From the NCBI RefSeq assembly GCF_947493425.1, contig NZ_CANLRP010000010.1, forward strand, positions 1-64,000: a DNA stretch of 64,000 nt, written 5' to 3'. The position numbers were made by a program, and so were the translations under genes. Shown piece after piece: positions 35,690 to 44,524 of the stretch. The DNA is from an uncultured Microscilla sp. (GTDB lineage: Bacteria; Bacteroidota; Bacteroidia; Cytophagales; Microscillaceae). The notes below the pieces were generated by a model. It saw only the letters and a list, made by a program, of their open reading frames with translations, was not told where the DNA came from and made no database searches. Each line of letters opens with the position of its first letter. The stretch's first letter is position 1.

Positions 35690-36712
35690 ATGCAACACAT
35701 TGAAGGATTCAAAGAAATGATGAGCACCCCTCAGACCATAACAATTATTGCTCATCATAATCCAGATGCTGATTCTCTTGGTTCATCATTAGCACTGGCC
35801 AGCTACCTCAAAAAGAAAAACCACCAGGTACAGGTGATAAGCCCCAGCAATTACCCGGTTTTTTTAGATTGGATGACTAATAGCGATGACGTAATCATTT
35901 ACTGGTCGAAAACCCACAACTTGTGCCAAAGGTTGATTCAACAAGCTGATGTGGTATTTTGTATAGACTTTTCTTCTTACAACCGTTCACACGACCTAGA
36001 ACCTTTTATTAAAGAGGCTTCGGGTAAAGTCGCTATCATAGACCATCACCTTGAGCCAAACATCAAAGCCGACTACCAGCTATGGAATGTAAAGGCAGCT
36101 GCTACAGCTGAGCTCGTTTATGATTTTATCGTAATGATGGGCGACAAACACCTGATAGACGTAAGAATGGGTGAATACTTATACGCAGGGCTCGTTACAG
36201 ACACCTCCTCTTTTAAACATCCCTCTACCACCAAAAAAAGCCACTTGATTACGGCCGAACTGATGGACTTAGGCGTAGAAACCAACCGTATACAACGCTT
36301 AATCTATGACAATAACTCGGAGAGCAAGCTTAAATTCTTAGGATATGCACTTCGTGAAAAGCTCACTGTACTACGTGACTTCAGAACTGCCTACTTTACT
36401 ATCAGTGTAGAGGAACAAGAAAGGTTTAACCATCAACCTGGCGACACTGAGGGGTTGGTAAACTATGCTTTGTCTATCACTGGGATATTGTTTGCTGTCA
36501 TTATTATAGAAAAACCCGATGTAGTGAAACTATCTTTTCGTTCAGTAGGCGAATTTGCCGCCAATGAATTTGCCCGCAAGCATTTCTCAGGTGGAGGACA
36601 CCAAAATGCAGCAGGAGGAGTGTCTTCATTAAGTATGGAAAAGGTTCAAGAAAAATTTTTAGGCTTATTGCCTGCTTACAAGGATCAATTAATGCGACAA
36701 AAAATATGGTAA
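35690..36712 (+). CDS. nrnA: DHH/DHHA1 phosphoesterase, NrnA-type (nanoRNase / pAp phosphatase)
   Basis: 340 residues, typical for NrnA. It degrades 2- to 5-nucleotide RNA oligomers and 3'-phosphoadenosine 5'-phosphate in the cytoplasm. The metal motifs are present: AHHNPDADSLGSSLAL, then VVFCIDFSS, the DHH core IIDHHLEPN, and YAGLVTDTSSFKHP. The DHHA1 domain ends with the GGGH substrate motif (HFSGGGHQNAAGG). The stop overlaps the start of the FKBP lipoprotein gene by 7 bases, showing translational coupling. Confidence 0.92.
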   Translation: MQHIEGFKEMMSTPQTITIIAHHNPDADSLGSSLALASYLKKKNHQVQVISPSNYPVFLDWMTNSDDVIIYWSKTHNLCQRLIQQADVVFCIDFSSYNRSHDLEPFIKEASGKVAIIDHHLEPNIKADYQLWNVKAAATAELVYDFIVMMGDKHLIDVRMGEYLYAGLVTDTSSFKHPSTTKKSHLITAELMDLGVETNRIQRLIYDNNSESKLKFLGYALREKLTVLRDFRTAYFTISVEEQERFNHQPGDTEGLVNYALSITGILFAVIIIEKPDVVKLSFRSVGEFAANEFARKHFSGGGHQNAAGGVSSLSMEKVQEKFLGLLPAYKDQLMRQKIW

Positions 36713-37620
36713 ATAATCATTGGTACAATTGGATCATAATTTTTGCCTGTGTGGTCGCAATAACGGCTTGTGCGGACACACCACAAGAAGAAGGCAAAAC
36801 CCAAAATGGCTGGGTAAAACCCCGTGCGCCTAAACAAACCAAGTCAGGAATTAAATACCAAATATTTGTAAGGGAGAAAAATAGCGTAAAAATACAAAAT
36901 AACCTGTTGGTAACTTATCATCAGGTAATTAAAAACCACAAAGACTCTACCCTTAACAGTAGCTATTTGAATGGTGTAAAAAAACAAATTCCTTTCAAAA
37001 GCCCCTACTTCTCGAATTACTACAAAGAGATGTTTCAACTGCTTGCTGAAGGCGACAGCGCTACTTTTTGGGTACCTTGCAAGTTATTGACTACCACCAA
37101 AAACACTCCTCTTCCTTATTTTCTACAACAGGATAAAGAAATCCAATATACTGTTAAAATACTAAAAGTAGAAAGCAAAGAAACTATCAAAAAAAACCTG
37201 GAAAAAAACAAACAGGCGCAACTGGAGATTGAAGATAAATTGATTGCTAACTTTTTAGAAAAAAAAAAAACATTTACCCCTAAAAAAACCCCTTCTGGGT
37301 TGTATTATTTTATAGAGAAAGAAGGCAAGGGCAAAAAACCCAACACCGGAGACACTGTCAGTGTTCACTACGTAGGGAAATTATTAGATGGCACCGTATT
37401 TAGCTCTATACAAGAAGGTGAAACCTTTGAATTTCCCTTGGGCCAAGACCCTCCAGCAGTCATTCCTGGTTGGGAAGAAGCAATCACTCTTATGCACAAA
37501 GGTTCACGCGGAACTTTTATCTTCCCTTCACACCTGGCTTATGGTACTAAAGGCTCAAGAGATGGTGTACCACCCAATGCAATAGTGGTATTCAATGTAG
37601 AGTTAGTCGATGTTAAGTAA
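36706..37620 (+). CDS. FKBP-type peptidyl-prolyl isomerase lipoprotein
   Basis: 304 residues. A lipoprotein signal ends in the lipobox VAITAC (Cys22). An N-terminal half (about 45-160) resembles a degenerate FKBP-like domain. A lysine-rich linker follows, and then a full FKBP domain (about 200-304) with DTVSVHYVGKLLDGTVFSS, FPLGQDPPAVIPGWEEA, GSRGTFIFPSHLAYG and PPNAIVVFNVELVDV. It should help fold envelope proteins by proline isomerisation. It overlaps nrnA by 7 bases. In some flavobacteria the gliding protein GldI is an FKBP lipoprotein and may lie in the same context; that equivalence is a suggestion only. Confidence 0.88.
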   Translation: MVNNHWYNWIIIFACVVAITACADTPQEEGKTQNGWVKPRAPKQTKSGIKYQIFVREKNSVKIQNNLLVTYHQVIKNHKDSTLNSSYLNGVKKQIPFKSPYFSNYYKEMFQLLAEGDSATFWVPCKLLTTTKNTPLPYFLQQDKEIQYTVKILKVESKETIKKNLEKNKQAQLEIEDKLIANFLEKKKTFTPKKTPSGLYYFIEKEGKGKKPNTGDTVSVHYVGKLLDGTVFSSIQEGETFEFPLGQDPPAVIPGWEEAITLMHKGSRGTFIFPSHLAYGTKGSRDGVPPNAIVVFNVELVDVK

Positions 37621-37710
37621 CATGTTCGCAATAATTGTCCGATTTAGAATAAATCCGCTTTACTGCCTTTCGTTACCCCGGCAGTTCCGCCGGGACTGTA
37701 AGTTTTTATT

Positions 37711-37803
37711 GCCCGTAGCGCTGCCCCGAATCAAGTTCAGGGTTCAAGCTCTACGAGCGCAAAAACCGATAGCTGTTTATAAATCCTGATTCATCGGGGC
37801 AGC
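37711..37803. repeat. REP-like palindrome with an insertion (third related copy)
   Basis: GCCCGTAGCGCTG (37711) starts as in the hairpin at 21350. Its partner arm CTACGAGC appears only after an insert of about 25 bases. GCTGCCCCGA (37720-37729) also pairs with TCGGGGCAGC (37794-37803). A further small hairpin CCCGGC/GCCGGG lies just upstream (about 37677-37694). The 294-base gap holds no gene. Confidence 0.6.
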
Positions 37804-37914
37804 TTTGCCAAAGGCTAAATGCCTCAGTCAGTTGTGCGTATTTGTCCCAAAAACCAGAAACTTATTTTGAACACGTTACTAAGTAGAATCATTTTTTTGT
37901 GAGAAAGTTAAATT

Positions 37915-38832
37915 ATGAGACAAAGTATTTTATTAGTTGTAATTGCCTGTGCAAGTATTTTTATCACCAGTTGTAAAACTTTTGAAGATGAAACAGAAGA
38001 CACTAGGCAACTCAGAGAAAACGAACAGGCTATTCTTAATTATTTAAGTACCAATAACCTAACAGCAGAACAAACTGATCAGGGTTTATATTATGTAATC
38101 ACTAAAGCCAACCCTGAGGGTCAGGCAGCCACCTTAGGGAGTAAAGCTGTCCTGCATTATGTGGGCTCTTTGCTAAGCGGCACTGTAATAGACAGTACTT
38201 CTTCTTTCTTTAATGAACCTAGAGAATTTATATTTGATGGTAACCCAGATGGCACAAAGGTATTAACAGGCATAGAACTTGGCGCAGTAAGACTGAAAGA
38301 AGGCGAGCAAGCTACCCTTTTCATTCCTTATAACCTTGCTTATGGCAGAGCAAGTCAAGGAAACATCCCGCCTTATTCTGTAGTGAAGTATGAGATATCT
38401 TCGTTTGAAATAAAAACCGAAAGAGAGCAAATGTTAGAGTTTGCAGCTGCCGATTCACTTACTTATATAGAAAGAGACTCCCTATTTACTGCTCACATCA
38501 TTCAAGCTCCTGACGATAATACAACACTCCCCAAAGCGGGTATTGACAGTAATGTAACTGTAGCATATACAGGGCGTTTTCTAGACGGAACTATATTTGA
38601 TACTAACGATAACTTCACCTTTAACCTTAGGGCTAAAGATGCTGATAACAGTGAGGTAATCAATGGTTGGAACATTGCCGTAAACGGGATGCGGGTAGGA
38701 GATAAGAAAGTGGTACTTATATACTCTAACCTTGCTTATGGAGCCTCTGGCAGTACCGATAATAACAATAACATTGTCATTCCTCCTTACAGTATAATAT
38801 GGTTTGAGATAGAACTTAAATCAGTTAATTAA
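37915..38832 (+). CDS. Lipoprotein with two FKBP domains
   Basis: 305 residues. The lipobox FITSC places the lipid-bearing Cys at 20. Two FKBP-like domains follow: about 55-165 (SKAVLHYVGSLLSGTVIDST, EQATLFIPYNLAYGRAS) and about 195-305 (NVTVAYTGRFLDGTIFDTND, VINGWNIAVNGMRVGDKKVV, NLAYGASGS). The first has variations at positions normally lining the active site. The protein is anchored in the envelope and probably acts as a folding helper. It is 5 bases upstream of rdgB, so the two are co-transcribed. It is not a close copy of the FKBP gene before it. Confidence 0.88.
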   Translation: MRQSILLVVIACASIFITSCKTFEDETEDTRQLRENEQAILNYLSTNNLTAEQTDQGLYYVITKANPEGQAATLGSKAVLHYVGSLLSGTVIDSTSSFFNEPREFIFDGNPDGTKVLTGIELGAVRLKEGEQATLFIPYNLAYGRASQGNIPPYSVVKYEISSFEIKTEREQMLEFAAADSLTYIERDSLFTAHIIQAPDDNTTLPKAGIDSNVTVAYTGRFLDGTIFDTNDNFTFNLRAKDADNSEVINGWNIAVNGMRVGDKKVVLIYSNLAYGASGSTDNNNNIVIPPYSIIWFEIELKSVN

Positions 38833-38837
38833 TTATT

Positions 38838-39416
38838 ATGAAACTTTGCTTTGCTACCCGTAATACCAATAAAATAAAAGAAGTAAAAGCCAAACTGGGA
38901 GCCTCTTTTGAGGTTATCAGTCTTGATGACATTCAATGCAATGACGAATTGCCCGAAACTACTGGAACCATTGAAGGTAATTCTGCTCAAAAAGCCCAAT
39001 ACATATGGGATCATTTTCAGGTCAATTGTTTTGCCGATGATACAGGACTTGAAGTAGAAGTACTGGAGGGAGCACCAGGAGTAGACTCGGCCATGTATGC
39101 GGGTAAGCACGGCGATAGCAAGGCCAATATTGCGTTATTGCTCAAAAACCTACAAGGTAATGCCCATCGGAAAGCACAGTTTAAGACTGTTATTACGCTA
39201 GTAGTCAATGGTGTACAGCATCAGTTTGAGGGAATTGCAGCTGGCACTATATTACCTGACACCAGAGGTAGTGAAGGCTTTGGGTATGACCCGGTTTTTT
39301 TACCTGAAGGCTGTACACAAACATTTGCCGAAATGTCGCTTGAACAAAAAAACGATATTAGTCACAGGAGTAAAGCTTTTGTGAAGTTGGTAGATTTCTT
39401 ACAAGATAAAATCTAA
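38838..39416 (+). CDS. rdgB: XTP/dITP diphosphatase (RdgB/HAM1)
   Basis: 192 residues, the standard length. It hydrolyses ITP, dITP and XTP to monophosphates so that deaminated purines are not built into DNA or RNA. Family motifs are clear: LCFATRNTNKIKEVKAKLG, ETTGTIEGNSAQKAQYI, CFADDTGLEVEVLEGAPGV, AGKHGDSKANIALLL, and near the end GSEGFGYDPVFLPEG with AEMSLEQKNDISHRSKA. It is the last gene of the unit that begins with the FKBP lipoprotein. Confidence 0.96.
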   Translation: MKLCFATRNTNKIKEVKAKLGASFEVISLDDIQCNDELPETTGTIEGNSAQKAQYIWDHFQVNCFADDTGLEVEVLEGAPGVDSAMYAGKHGDSKANIALLLKNLQGNAHRKAQFKTVITLVVNGVQHQFEGIAAGTILPDTRGSEGFGYDPVFLPEGCTQTFAEMSLEQKNDISHRSKAFVKLVDFLQDKI

Positions 39417-39506
39417 TTCATTATCAATATTACATTTTATTATGGTTTAAACTGTTTCATGAAAATGAACTGTAATAATCTTTATTAAATACTTTACTTT
39501 TGTTGA

Positions 39507-40139
39507 ATGATGGCTAACAAACCTTTTATTGTAGGAGTTACTGGAGGGAGTGGTGCTGGTAAAACCTTTATTCTCAATAAATTATTAGAAAATTTCAGTA
39601 CCGAAGATGTTTGTTTGGTATCGCAAGATCACTACTATCATAATCGCGATTTACAACCAAAAGATGCCAATGGTATCAGTAATTTTGACACGCCAGAGTC
39701 TATAGACCTGGAACAATACCTTTTAGATATTCAACGTTTGGCAGCAGGCAAAACTGTATACAAGCAAGAATATACTTATAATAATCCTGATGTTACTCCA
39801 AAAATGCTGGAATTTAAGCCAGCTCCTATTATATTAGTCGAAGGTATTTTCATTTTTTATCATAAACCTTTAAATCGCGTCATTGATTTAAAAGTATTTA
39901 TTGATGTAGAAGATCATATCAGGCTTAAACGCCGAATTATTCGTGATAATGAAGAACGTGGCTACGGGTTAGACGATGTGTTGTACAGGTATGAAAACCA
40001 CGTAATTCCCACTTATAAAAAATACATATTGCCATATAAATACGACGCTGACATCATTATACCCAATGGTAAACGCGTTGAAAATGGTTTGGATGTTTTG
40101 ATTACCTTTCTAAAAAGTAAGATATATCATTATGAATAA
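39507..40139 (+). CDS. udk: Uridine kinase
   Basis: 210 residues. It phosphorylates uridine (and cytidine) with ATP or GTP in pyrimidine salvage. The P-loop GVTGGSGAGKTFIL opens the protein, followed by VSQDHYYHNRDL (substrate-binding Asp-His-Tyr region), FDTPESIDLEQYL, and the lid ERGYGLDDVLYRYENHV. ATG codons at 39507 and 39510 are both possible starts. A TACTTTTG promoter-like box lies only 5 bases before the start, so a nearly leaderless transcript is possible. The end overlaps the next gene by 8 bases. Confidence 0.92.
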   Translation: MMANKPFIVGVTGGSGAGKTFILNKLLENFSTEDVCLVSQDHYYHNRDLQPKDANGISNFDTPESIDLEQYLLDIQRLAAGKTVYKQEYTYNNPDVTPKMLEFKPAPIILVEGIFIFYHKPLNRVIDLKVFIDVEDHIRLKRRIIRDNEERGYGLDDVLYRYENHVIPTYKKYILPYKYDADIIIPNGKRVENGLDVLITFLKSKIYHYE

Positions 40140-40821
40140 ATTTGCTGTAGTAGGTATGGGGCAATTTGGTATAGCCATTGCCCAATCACTGGCAAGCCGG
40201 GGCGCTGAGGTTTTGGCGATTGACAATAAAACCGAGCGAGTTGAGTATATTAAAGACGAGGTAGCACATGCTGTAGCACTGGATGCTACTGATCTTAAAG
40301 CACTTCAGGCACAGAATATTCAAGATGTTGATGCCGTAATTGTAGCAATTGGCGAAGATTTCGAGTCATTACTTATGAGTACTGTACAATTAATGGAGCT
40401 TGAAATAACCCGCATTATAGCCCGTGCTGCCAATGCTCAGCAACGTATGATTTTACAAAAACTTGGAATCAAAGAGATCCTCTCGCCAGAAGAAGAAGTA
40501 GGGAAAAATCTGGCTGAAACTTTGCTTAATCCCAGCATTCGCTCATTTTTGCCTTTGCCTGATGGATACAAGATTGTAGAAGTAAACACACCCAAGAGAG
40601 TCACTGGACGCTCTATTGCTGACATAGGGCTACGTAAAAAGTACAACCTGAACCTAATTACCATCAAAAGAATGTTTGATGAGGTACAAGATGGCAAAAA
40701 AGTAAAGCAAGAACATATTATTGGGGTGCCTCGTGCCGATACTCTTTTGTATGAAGAAGATATTATTCTCTTATTAGGCAAAGCAAAAGATGTGGAAAGG
40801 TTTATTCAATTAAACCAATAA
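40132..40821 (+). CDS. TrkA/KtrA-type potassium channel regulatory subunit
   Basis: 229 residues, one RCK unit: TrkA-N (1-125) with the nucleotide-binding GMGQFGIAIAQSLASRGAEV and the acidic end of strand 2 (LAIDNKTE), then TrkA-C (about 140-225). KtrA proteins form octameric rings that gate a KtrB membrane subunit in response to ATP/ADP or NAD(H). No ktrB or trkH gene lies in the window, so the partner is encoded elsewhere. The overlap with udk implies co-translation. Confidence 0.9.
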   Translation: MNKFAVVGMGQFGIAIAQSLASRGAEVLAIDNKTERVEYIKDEVAHAVALDATDLKALQAQNIQDVDAVIVAIGEDFESLLMSTVQLMELEITRIIARAANAQQRMILQKLGIKEILSPEEEVGKNLAETLLNPSIRSFLPLPDGYKIVEVNTPKRVTGRSIADIGLRKKYNLNLITIKRMFDEVQDGKKVKQEHIIGVPRADTLLYEEDIILLLGKAKDVERFIQLNQ

Positions 40822-40849
40822 AAGAATTTCTCTTGGTGGCTATAAAGCC

Positions 40850-40882
40850 AAAAAAGCCATATCGCAATGATATGGCTTTTTT
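40850..40882. terminator. Bidirectional terminator between ktrA-like gene and rpoZ
   Basis: Perfect 13-bp stem AAAAAAGCCATAT (40850-40862) / ATATGGCTTTTTT (40870-40882) with a 7-base loop, lying between convergent transcripts. Confidence 0.9.
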
Positions 40883-40903
40883 GGTATAGTACTATTTTGA
40901 CAA

Positions 40904-41227
40904 TTAATCTTCTACATTTTTATAGCGAAAAGCTACTTTGTTTTCCAAAAACTCCTCAGTAGCTATAGTCGCTGGTTTTGGCAAACGTTCGTAATAACGC
41001 GAAATTTCAATTTGTTCACGATTTTCAAAAATCTCTTCCAGATTATCTACTGTTGAAGCAAAATCAGCTAATTTGCTGTTTAGCTCTTCTTTCATATCAA
41101 TTGAAATCTGACGTGCACGGCGGGAAACAACGGCAACCGATTCATAAATATTACCAGTAGGTTCTGCCAGTTCTATCAAGTTCCGCGTGATCAACGTAGG
41201 TGTTGACGCAGAATATTTACTTTTCAT
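40904..41227 (-). CDS. rpoZ: RNA polymerase omega subunit (RpoZ), Bacteroidota form
   Basis: 107 residues from the ATG at 41227; a GTG four codons upstream is the alternative. The segment IYESVAVVSRRARQISIDMK matches the omega core in which RRARQI contacts the beta' subunit. The acidic tail is typical of Bacteroidota omega. It helps assemble RNA polymerase. It lies 19 bases downstream of bamD, the usual arrangement in this phylum. Confidence 0.85.
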   Translation of the reverse strand: MKSKYSASTPTLITRNLIELAEPTGNIYESVAVVSRRARQISIDMKEELNSKLADFASTVDNLEEIFENREQIEISRYYERLPKPATIATEEFLENKVAFRYKNVED

Positions 41228-41246
41228 GTTGAGTATCACGATCTTC

Positions 41247-42062
41247 TTAGCTTTTTGTTGTTTGCTTAAATTTACTTAATGCTTTGATGCTTGAAGAATA
41301 CAACCTTTCTGCAGACTTTGAATATCCACTGCCAGGGTAAGCATCTATAAATTCGGTATAGTACTTTATTACGCCTTGAAACCTTTCTTGTTGCCTTCTA
41401 AGCGTGCTAACTTGGGCAAATTCATATTGAGACAAAATTTTCAGGTAGGCTACTTCTTCATTGTAGTTCGAATCAGGAAAGTCTTTCTGAAAATTTGTAA
41501 ACGTAATCACTGCCGCTCTGTAGTTTCTAATTCGATAATAGAGTTTAGCGTTTTCATAGGCTTTTTTCTCAAGTTTCTTACGTAGCTCGCTAATAATTCG
41601 TGAACATTCTTCTCTATATTTAGATTGAGGAAAACGGTTCAGAAAGTTTTGAGACGCTACAATCGCCTGATCAGTGTTAGATTGATCAAGATAAGCTTCA
41701 GGAGAGTCTTTATACAACGAAAAAGCATACATATACATGGCTTCTTCTACATATTTACTCGCCCCAAAGTTGGTATAAAAACGCTTGAAGTAGTAGGCTG
41801 CCAGTTGACGCTGACGCTGATAATAATGGCAGTAGGCATAATATAGATTAGCTATTTCTGAACGTTTTTGCCCTTTTAACAAGGGAATGAGTTCTTCTAA
41901 TAGTAAACCAGCCCGATAGAAGTCTTTCTTCTCATAGTAAGAAATAGCACCATTGTACTTCTCTTCTACGCTTCCTTTCTTCAACAGTCTTTGGAATCTA
42001 CTACATGAGGAGAATAGCATGACTATACCTAGGCATGCTATCAATAATTTTTTGTTCCACAT
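41247..42062 (-). CDS. bamD: Outer membrane assembly lipoprotein BamD
   Basis: 271 residues. The signal peptide ends in the lipobox MLFSSC (Cys20), followed by TPR-like helical pairs (YNGAISYYEKKDFYRAGLLL, LAAYYFKRF, ASQNFLNRFPQSKY, YRAAVITFTNFQKDFPDS). BamD is the essential lipoprotein of the BAM complex that inserts beta-barrel proteins in the outer membrane. The gene sits between a small T9SS-tail protein gene (37 bases upstream) and rpoZ. Confidence 0.92.
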   Translation of the reverse strand: MWNKKLLIACLGIVMLFSSCSRFQRLLKKGSVEEKYNGAISYYEKKDFYRAGLLLEELIPLLKGQKRSEIANLYYAYCHYYQRQRQLAAYYFKRFYTNFGASKYVEEAMYMYAFSLYKDSPEAYLDQSNTDQAIVASQNFLNRFPQSKYREECSRIISELRKKLEKKAYENAKLYYRIRNYRAAVITFTNFQKDFPDSNYNEEVAYLKILSQYEFAQVSTLRRQQERFQGVIKYYTEFIDAYPGSGYSKSAERLYSSSIKALSKFKQTTKS

Positions 42063-42099
42063 TTTACAAAATTATGTAATAAGCAAGAAAATAACAATT

Positions 42100-42609
42100 T
42101 TAATGTTTGATAGTGAGTCTTTTGCCTTTCATTGCTTTCTTACCGATGTAGAGGATATAAAAATATACCCCGTTACGGAGATAATTGGTAGGTATTTTAA
42201 ATTGAGTGTAATCACTTGTTGCCGGCAAGTGAAATTCTTTGATGTTTTTTCCTAATACGTTCTTCAATAATATTTTAGCGTTATTTACGCTTGCCTTGTA
42301 TTTTACCATAGTAAAAGAGTCGGCAGGGCTTGGGTAAGCCTCGTGTATTGAAATATTTTTGTCTTCAAATAACAGTTTGCCTTCCTGCGCTATTTGAATC
42401 TGTTTATTTAATTTGACCTCAACAAATCGGTTATTATGCGCCATTGTCTGCACTTTTTCCTTAAGTTTTACAGGGTATGGTTTTATGATTGTATCAATTT
42501 TGTTTTGATTTTGTGTAGAGTTTATAAAATGTAAACTACTTAATGCATATAATTGGCTACTACCTATTGTTAATAATACACATAAAAATAATCGTAAAGT
42601 TTTTTCCAT
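42100..42609 (-). CDS. Small secreted protein with T9SS C-terminal sorting domain
   Basis: 169 residues. A signal peptide (MEKTLRLFLCVLLTIGSSQL) is followed by about 60 residues without recognised domain. The last 80 are a type A sorting domain: EAYPSPADSFTMVKYKAS, LKNVLGKNIKEFHLPA, and NGVYFYILYIGKKAMKGKRL. The sorting domain makes up half of the protein, so the delivered passenger is very short and may serve a structural or signalling role. It is co-oriented with ostA (115 bases upstream) and bamD (37 bases downstream). Confidence 0.85.
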   Translation of the reverse strand: MEKTLRLFLCVLLTIGSSQLYALSSLHFINSTQNQNKIDTIIKPYPVKLKEKVQTMAHNNRFVEVKLNKQIQIAQEGKLLFEDKNISIHEAYPSPADSFTMVKYKASVNNAKILLKNVLGKNIKEFHLPATSDYTQFKIPTNYLRNGVYFYILYIGKKAMKGKRLTIKH

Positions 42610-42724
42610 ATCGCTGCTCTGTTAATTTGGTTGTCGAAACTTTGTTAGGTACTCATTCTTATGTACCAAATTTTCTGTTGAATGTTTCAACAAATTAACT
42701 AAATTTAATAAATTTTACAACTTG

Positions 42725-44380
42725 CTACAGTTTTTTGTCTCTTTGCCTGAGCATGTCTATTTTTTTTGGTCGTTCGTTTATCCTCCACAAAAACCCTTTG
42801 AGTCTTTTATCTGGCTCAGCCAATTCGTGGGGTGGGATGAACTTCCCGTCTGGTTTACTTTTAAAAGTAATGGTTTTCACCTTGTTCTTTTCTTTAAATC
42901 TGATGTCTATGTCACTGCATATCACCCGATTCATTCCAGTAAGCAACGTGTCGCCTTCCAAGGCAAAGAAGATACTTTCCCCATTACCCCTTACGTCTAC
43001 CCGTCTTATTTCACTTTTTTCAAAGAAAGCCTTCATATTGCGTCCTTTGAGTTGGTTAAAGTTGTTGAGTGTATCTTGTTGAATCACAAATGCATTGGTT
43101 CTCAACAGCATTCTATGGATTTTGTTATTTGCCATCAACACTCTAATAGAGTCGCCAGATAGTTGGCTTTTTCTATCCCATAGTACAGGATCATTGTACA
43201 TATAAATAGACGAATCACCAAAGTTATACACCAACGAGTCGCACTTACCCTGAAGCTCTTTTCGAAAAATTTTAGTGTTATGATATGCTTTTAATATCTT
43301 CACACTATCTTCTCTATTTTCTTTTTTGGTTCGAATAGAGATCAATGTATCTGCAACTAAATACAAGGTGTCTTTGTTTGATATACTTCTCATCAAAGCT
43401 GCACCATATACCTTACTAATTCCTTTTTTGCCCCAAAAACGCCCAATGTCTCCATCTATAATCAAACTGTCTTTTTTAGACGTAAGTCGCGCATTGCCTT
43501 TAGCAAACCCTATACGATTGGTATTGTCATAAAACAATGAGTCGCCCTGTAATATATACTCTTCGGTTTCGGCTTTGGGTCTTGCATTGCCTTTGGTTCT
43601 AAAGTGAGAGACTTTTGTTTTGGTATTGTACTCTCCCTCATTGGCATAAACAGTTCCATCTTTACTTAAAATCTTGGTTTTACCTCTAAAATAAGCCATT
43701 TTAGAAACCATATTGTATTGAATATTGTCTGAAAATATCTCCTGCTTATCTTTTTTACTGACCAAATGTACGTCATTTTTAAAAAACGCCACCTTACTAT
43801 TGGTATCATAAGTACCTTCTTTGCTGGTGAGTATATTTTCACTATCTACAATTTTGCCTCCTGTGTAATAATGTGCCACCTGACTCACTACATCATAGTC
43901 GAGCACTTCTGTAGTCAAAGTGCCTTTTTTATCTACCAACACTACATTACCACTGGCGTTTGCCACTTTTTTGTTCCCATCATAAAACATTGTTCTACTG
44001 TTAACTGTGGTACCGTCTGAACCCAACATGCGGGCGTTACCTATGGCTTGTACTGTGTTTTTGGTAATGTTCTGTATAGCAGAGTCACAATAGAGGGTGT
44101 TACCCTTATGTCTGATCACTACTTTATCTTTTAAAATTCGAAACTCTTGCCCTCCTTCGGTTTTTCCCTTCAGCCATTTGGCATTGATAATCTCCAAGGG
44201 CTCTTCTTTTTCTGTGGTGCTACTTGTATTTCCTTTTTTTTTAGTTGTATCATTTTTAGCAGGGATTGGTTGCGCTTTTTTTGGCGTCACCTTTGGGTCT
44301 TGCGCCCACCCTAATTGAATGCTCAACATACACAGGAAAAATGAATAAAAAATTAATGCAAAAAACCTTTGAGTCTTCAA
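42725..44380 (-). CDS. OstA/LptA-like lipopolysaccharide transport protein
   Basis: 551 residues. The signal peptide (MKTQRFFALIFYSFFLC...GWAQ) is opened by TTG: an in-frame TAA lies shortly upstream and the next ATG would cut the signal, so TTG is the real start. The body repeats LptA/OstA strands: EGGQEFRILKDKVVIRHKGN, GNARMLGSDGTTVNSRTMFY, YDTNSKVAFFKNDVHL, YNTKTKVSHFRTKGNARP. Such proteins form a beta-jellyroll path that carries lipopolysaccharide across the periplasm. It is longer than Escherichia coli LptA and matches the extended Bacteroidota form. It is divergent from tilS. Confidence 0.87.
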   Translation of the reverse strand: MKTQRFFALIFYSFFLCMLSIQLGWAQDPKVTPKKAQPIPAKNDTTKKKGNTSSTTEKEEPLEIINAKWLKGKTEGGQEFRILKDKVVIRHKGNTLYCDSAIQNITKNTVQAIGNARMLGSDGTTVNSRTMFYDGNKKVANASGNVVLVDKKGTLTTEVLDYDVVSQVAHYYTGGKIVDSENILTSKEGTYDTNSKVAFFKNDVHLVSKKDKQEIFSDNIQYNMVSKMAYFRGKTKILSKDGTVYANEGEYNTKTKVSHFRTKGNARPKAETEEYILQGDSLFYDNTNRIGFAKGNARLTSKKDSLIIDGDIGRFWGKKGISKVYGAALMRSISNKDTLYLVADTLISIRTKKENREDSVKILKAYHNTKIFRKELQGKCDSLVYNFGDSSIYMYNDPVLWDRKSQLSGDSIRVLMANNKIHRMLLRTNAFVIQQDTLNNFNQLKGRNMKAFFEKSEIRRVDVRGNGESIFFALEGDTLLTGMNRVICSDIDIRFKEKNKVKTITFKSKPDGKFIPPHELAEPDKRLKGFLWRINERPKKIDMLRQRDKKL

Positions 44381-44524
44381 TACTTGTTTGTTTTTTTAAT
44401 CAATAAAAATTTAACTACTATACTTGTGACTGCATCACATAGACACTTCCTTTTTGTTGAGTGTTGCTTTAGCTCCAAAATTTTAAAATTCCTGCAAAAA
44501 TAAGGAAAAATATAAGGATATGGA

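Noticed and set aside
41461..41475. TTCGAATC-like sequence resembling a tRNA T-loop
   Set aside because: It lies inside bamD and no cloverleaf arms flank it. No tRNA was found in any gap.
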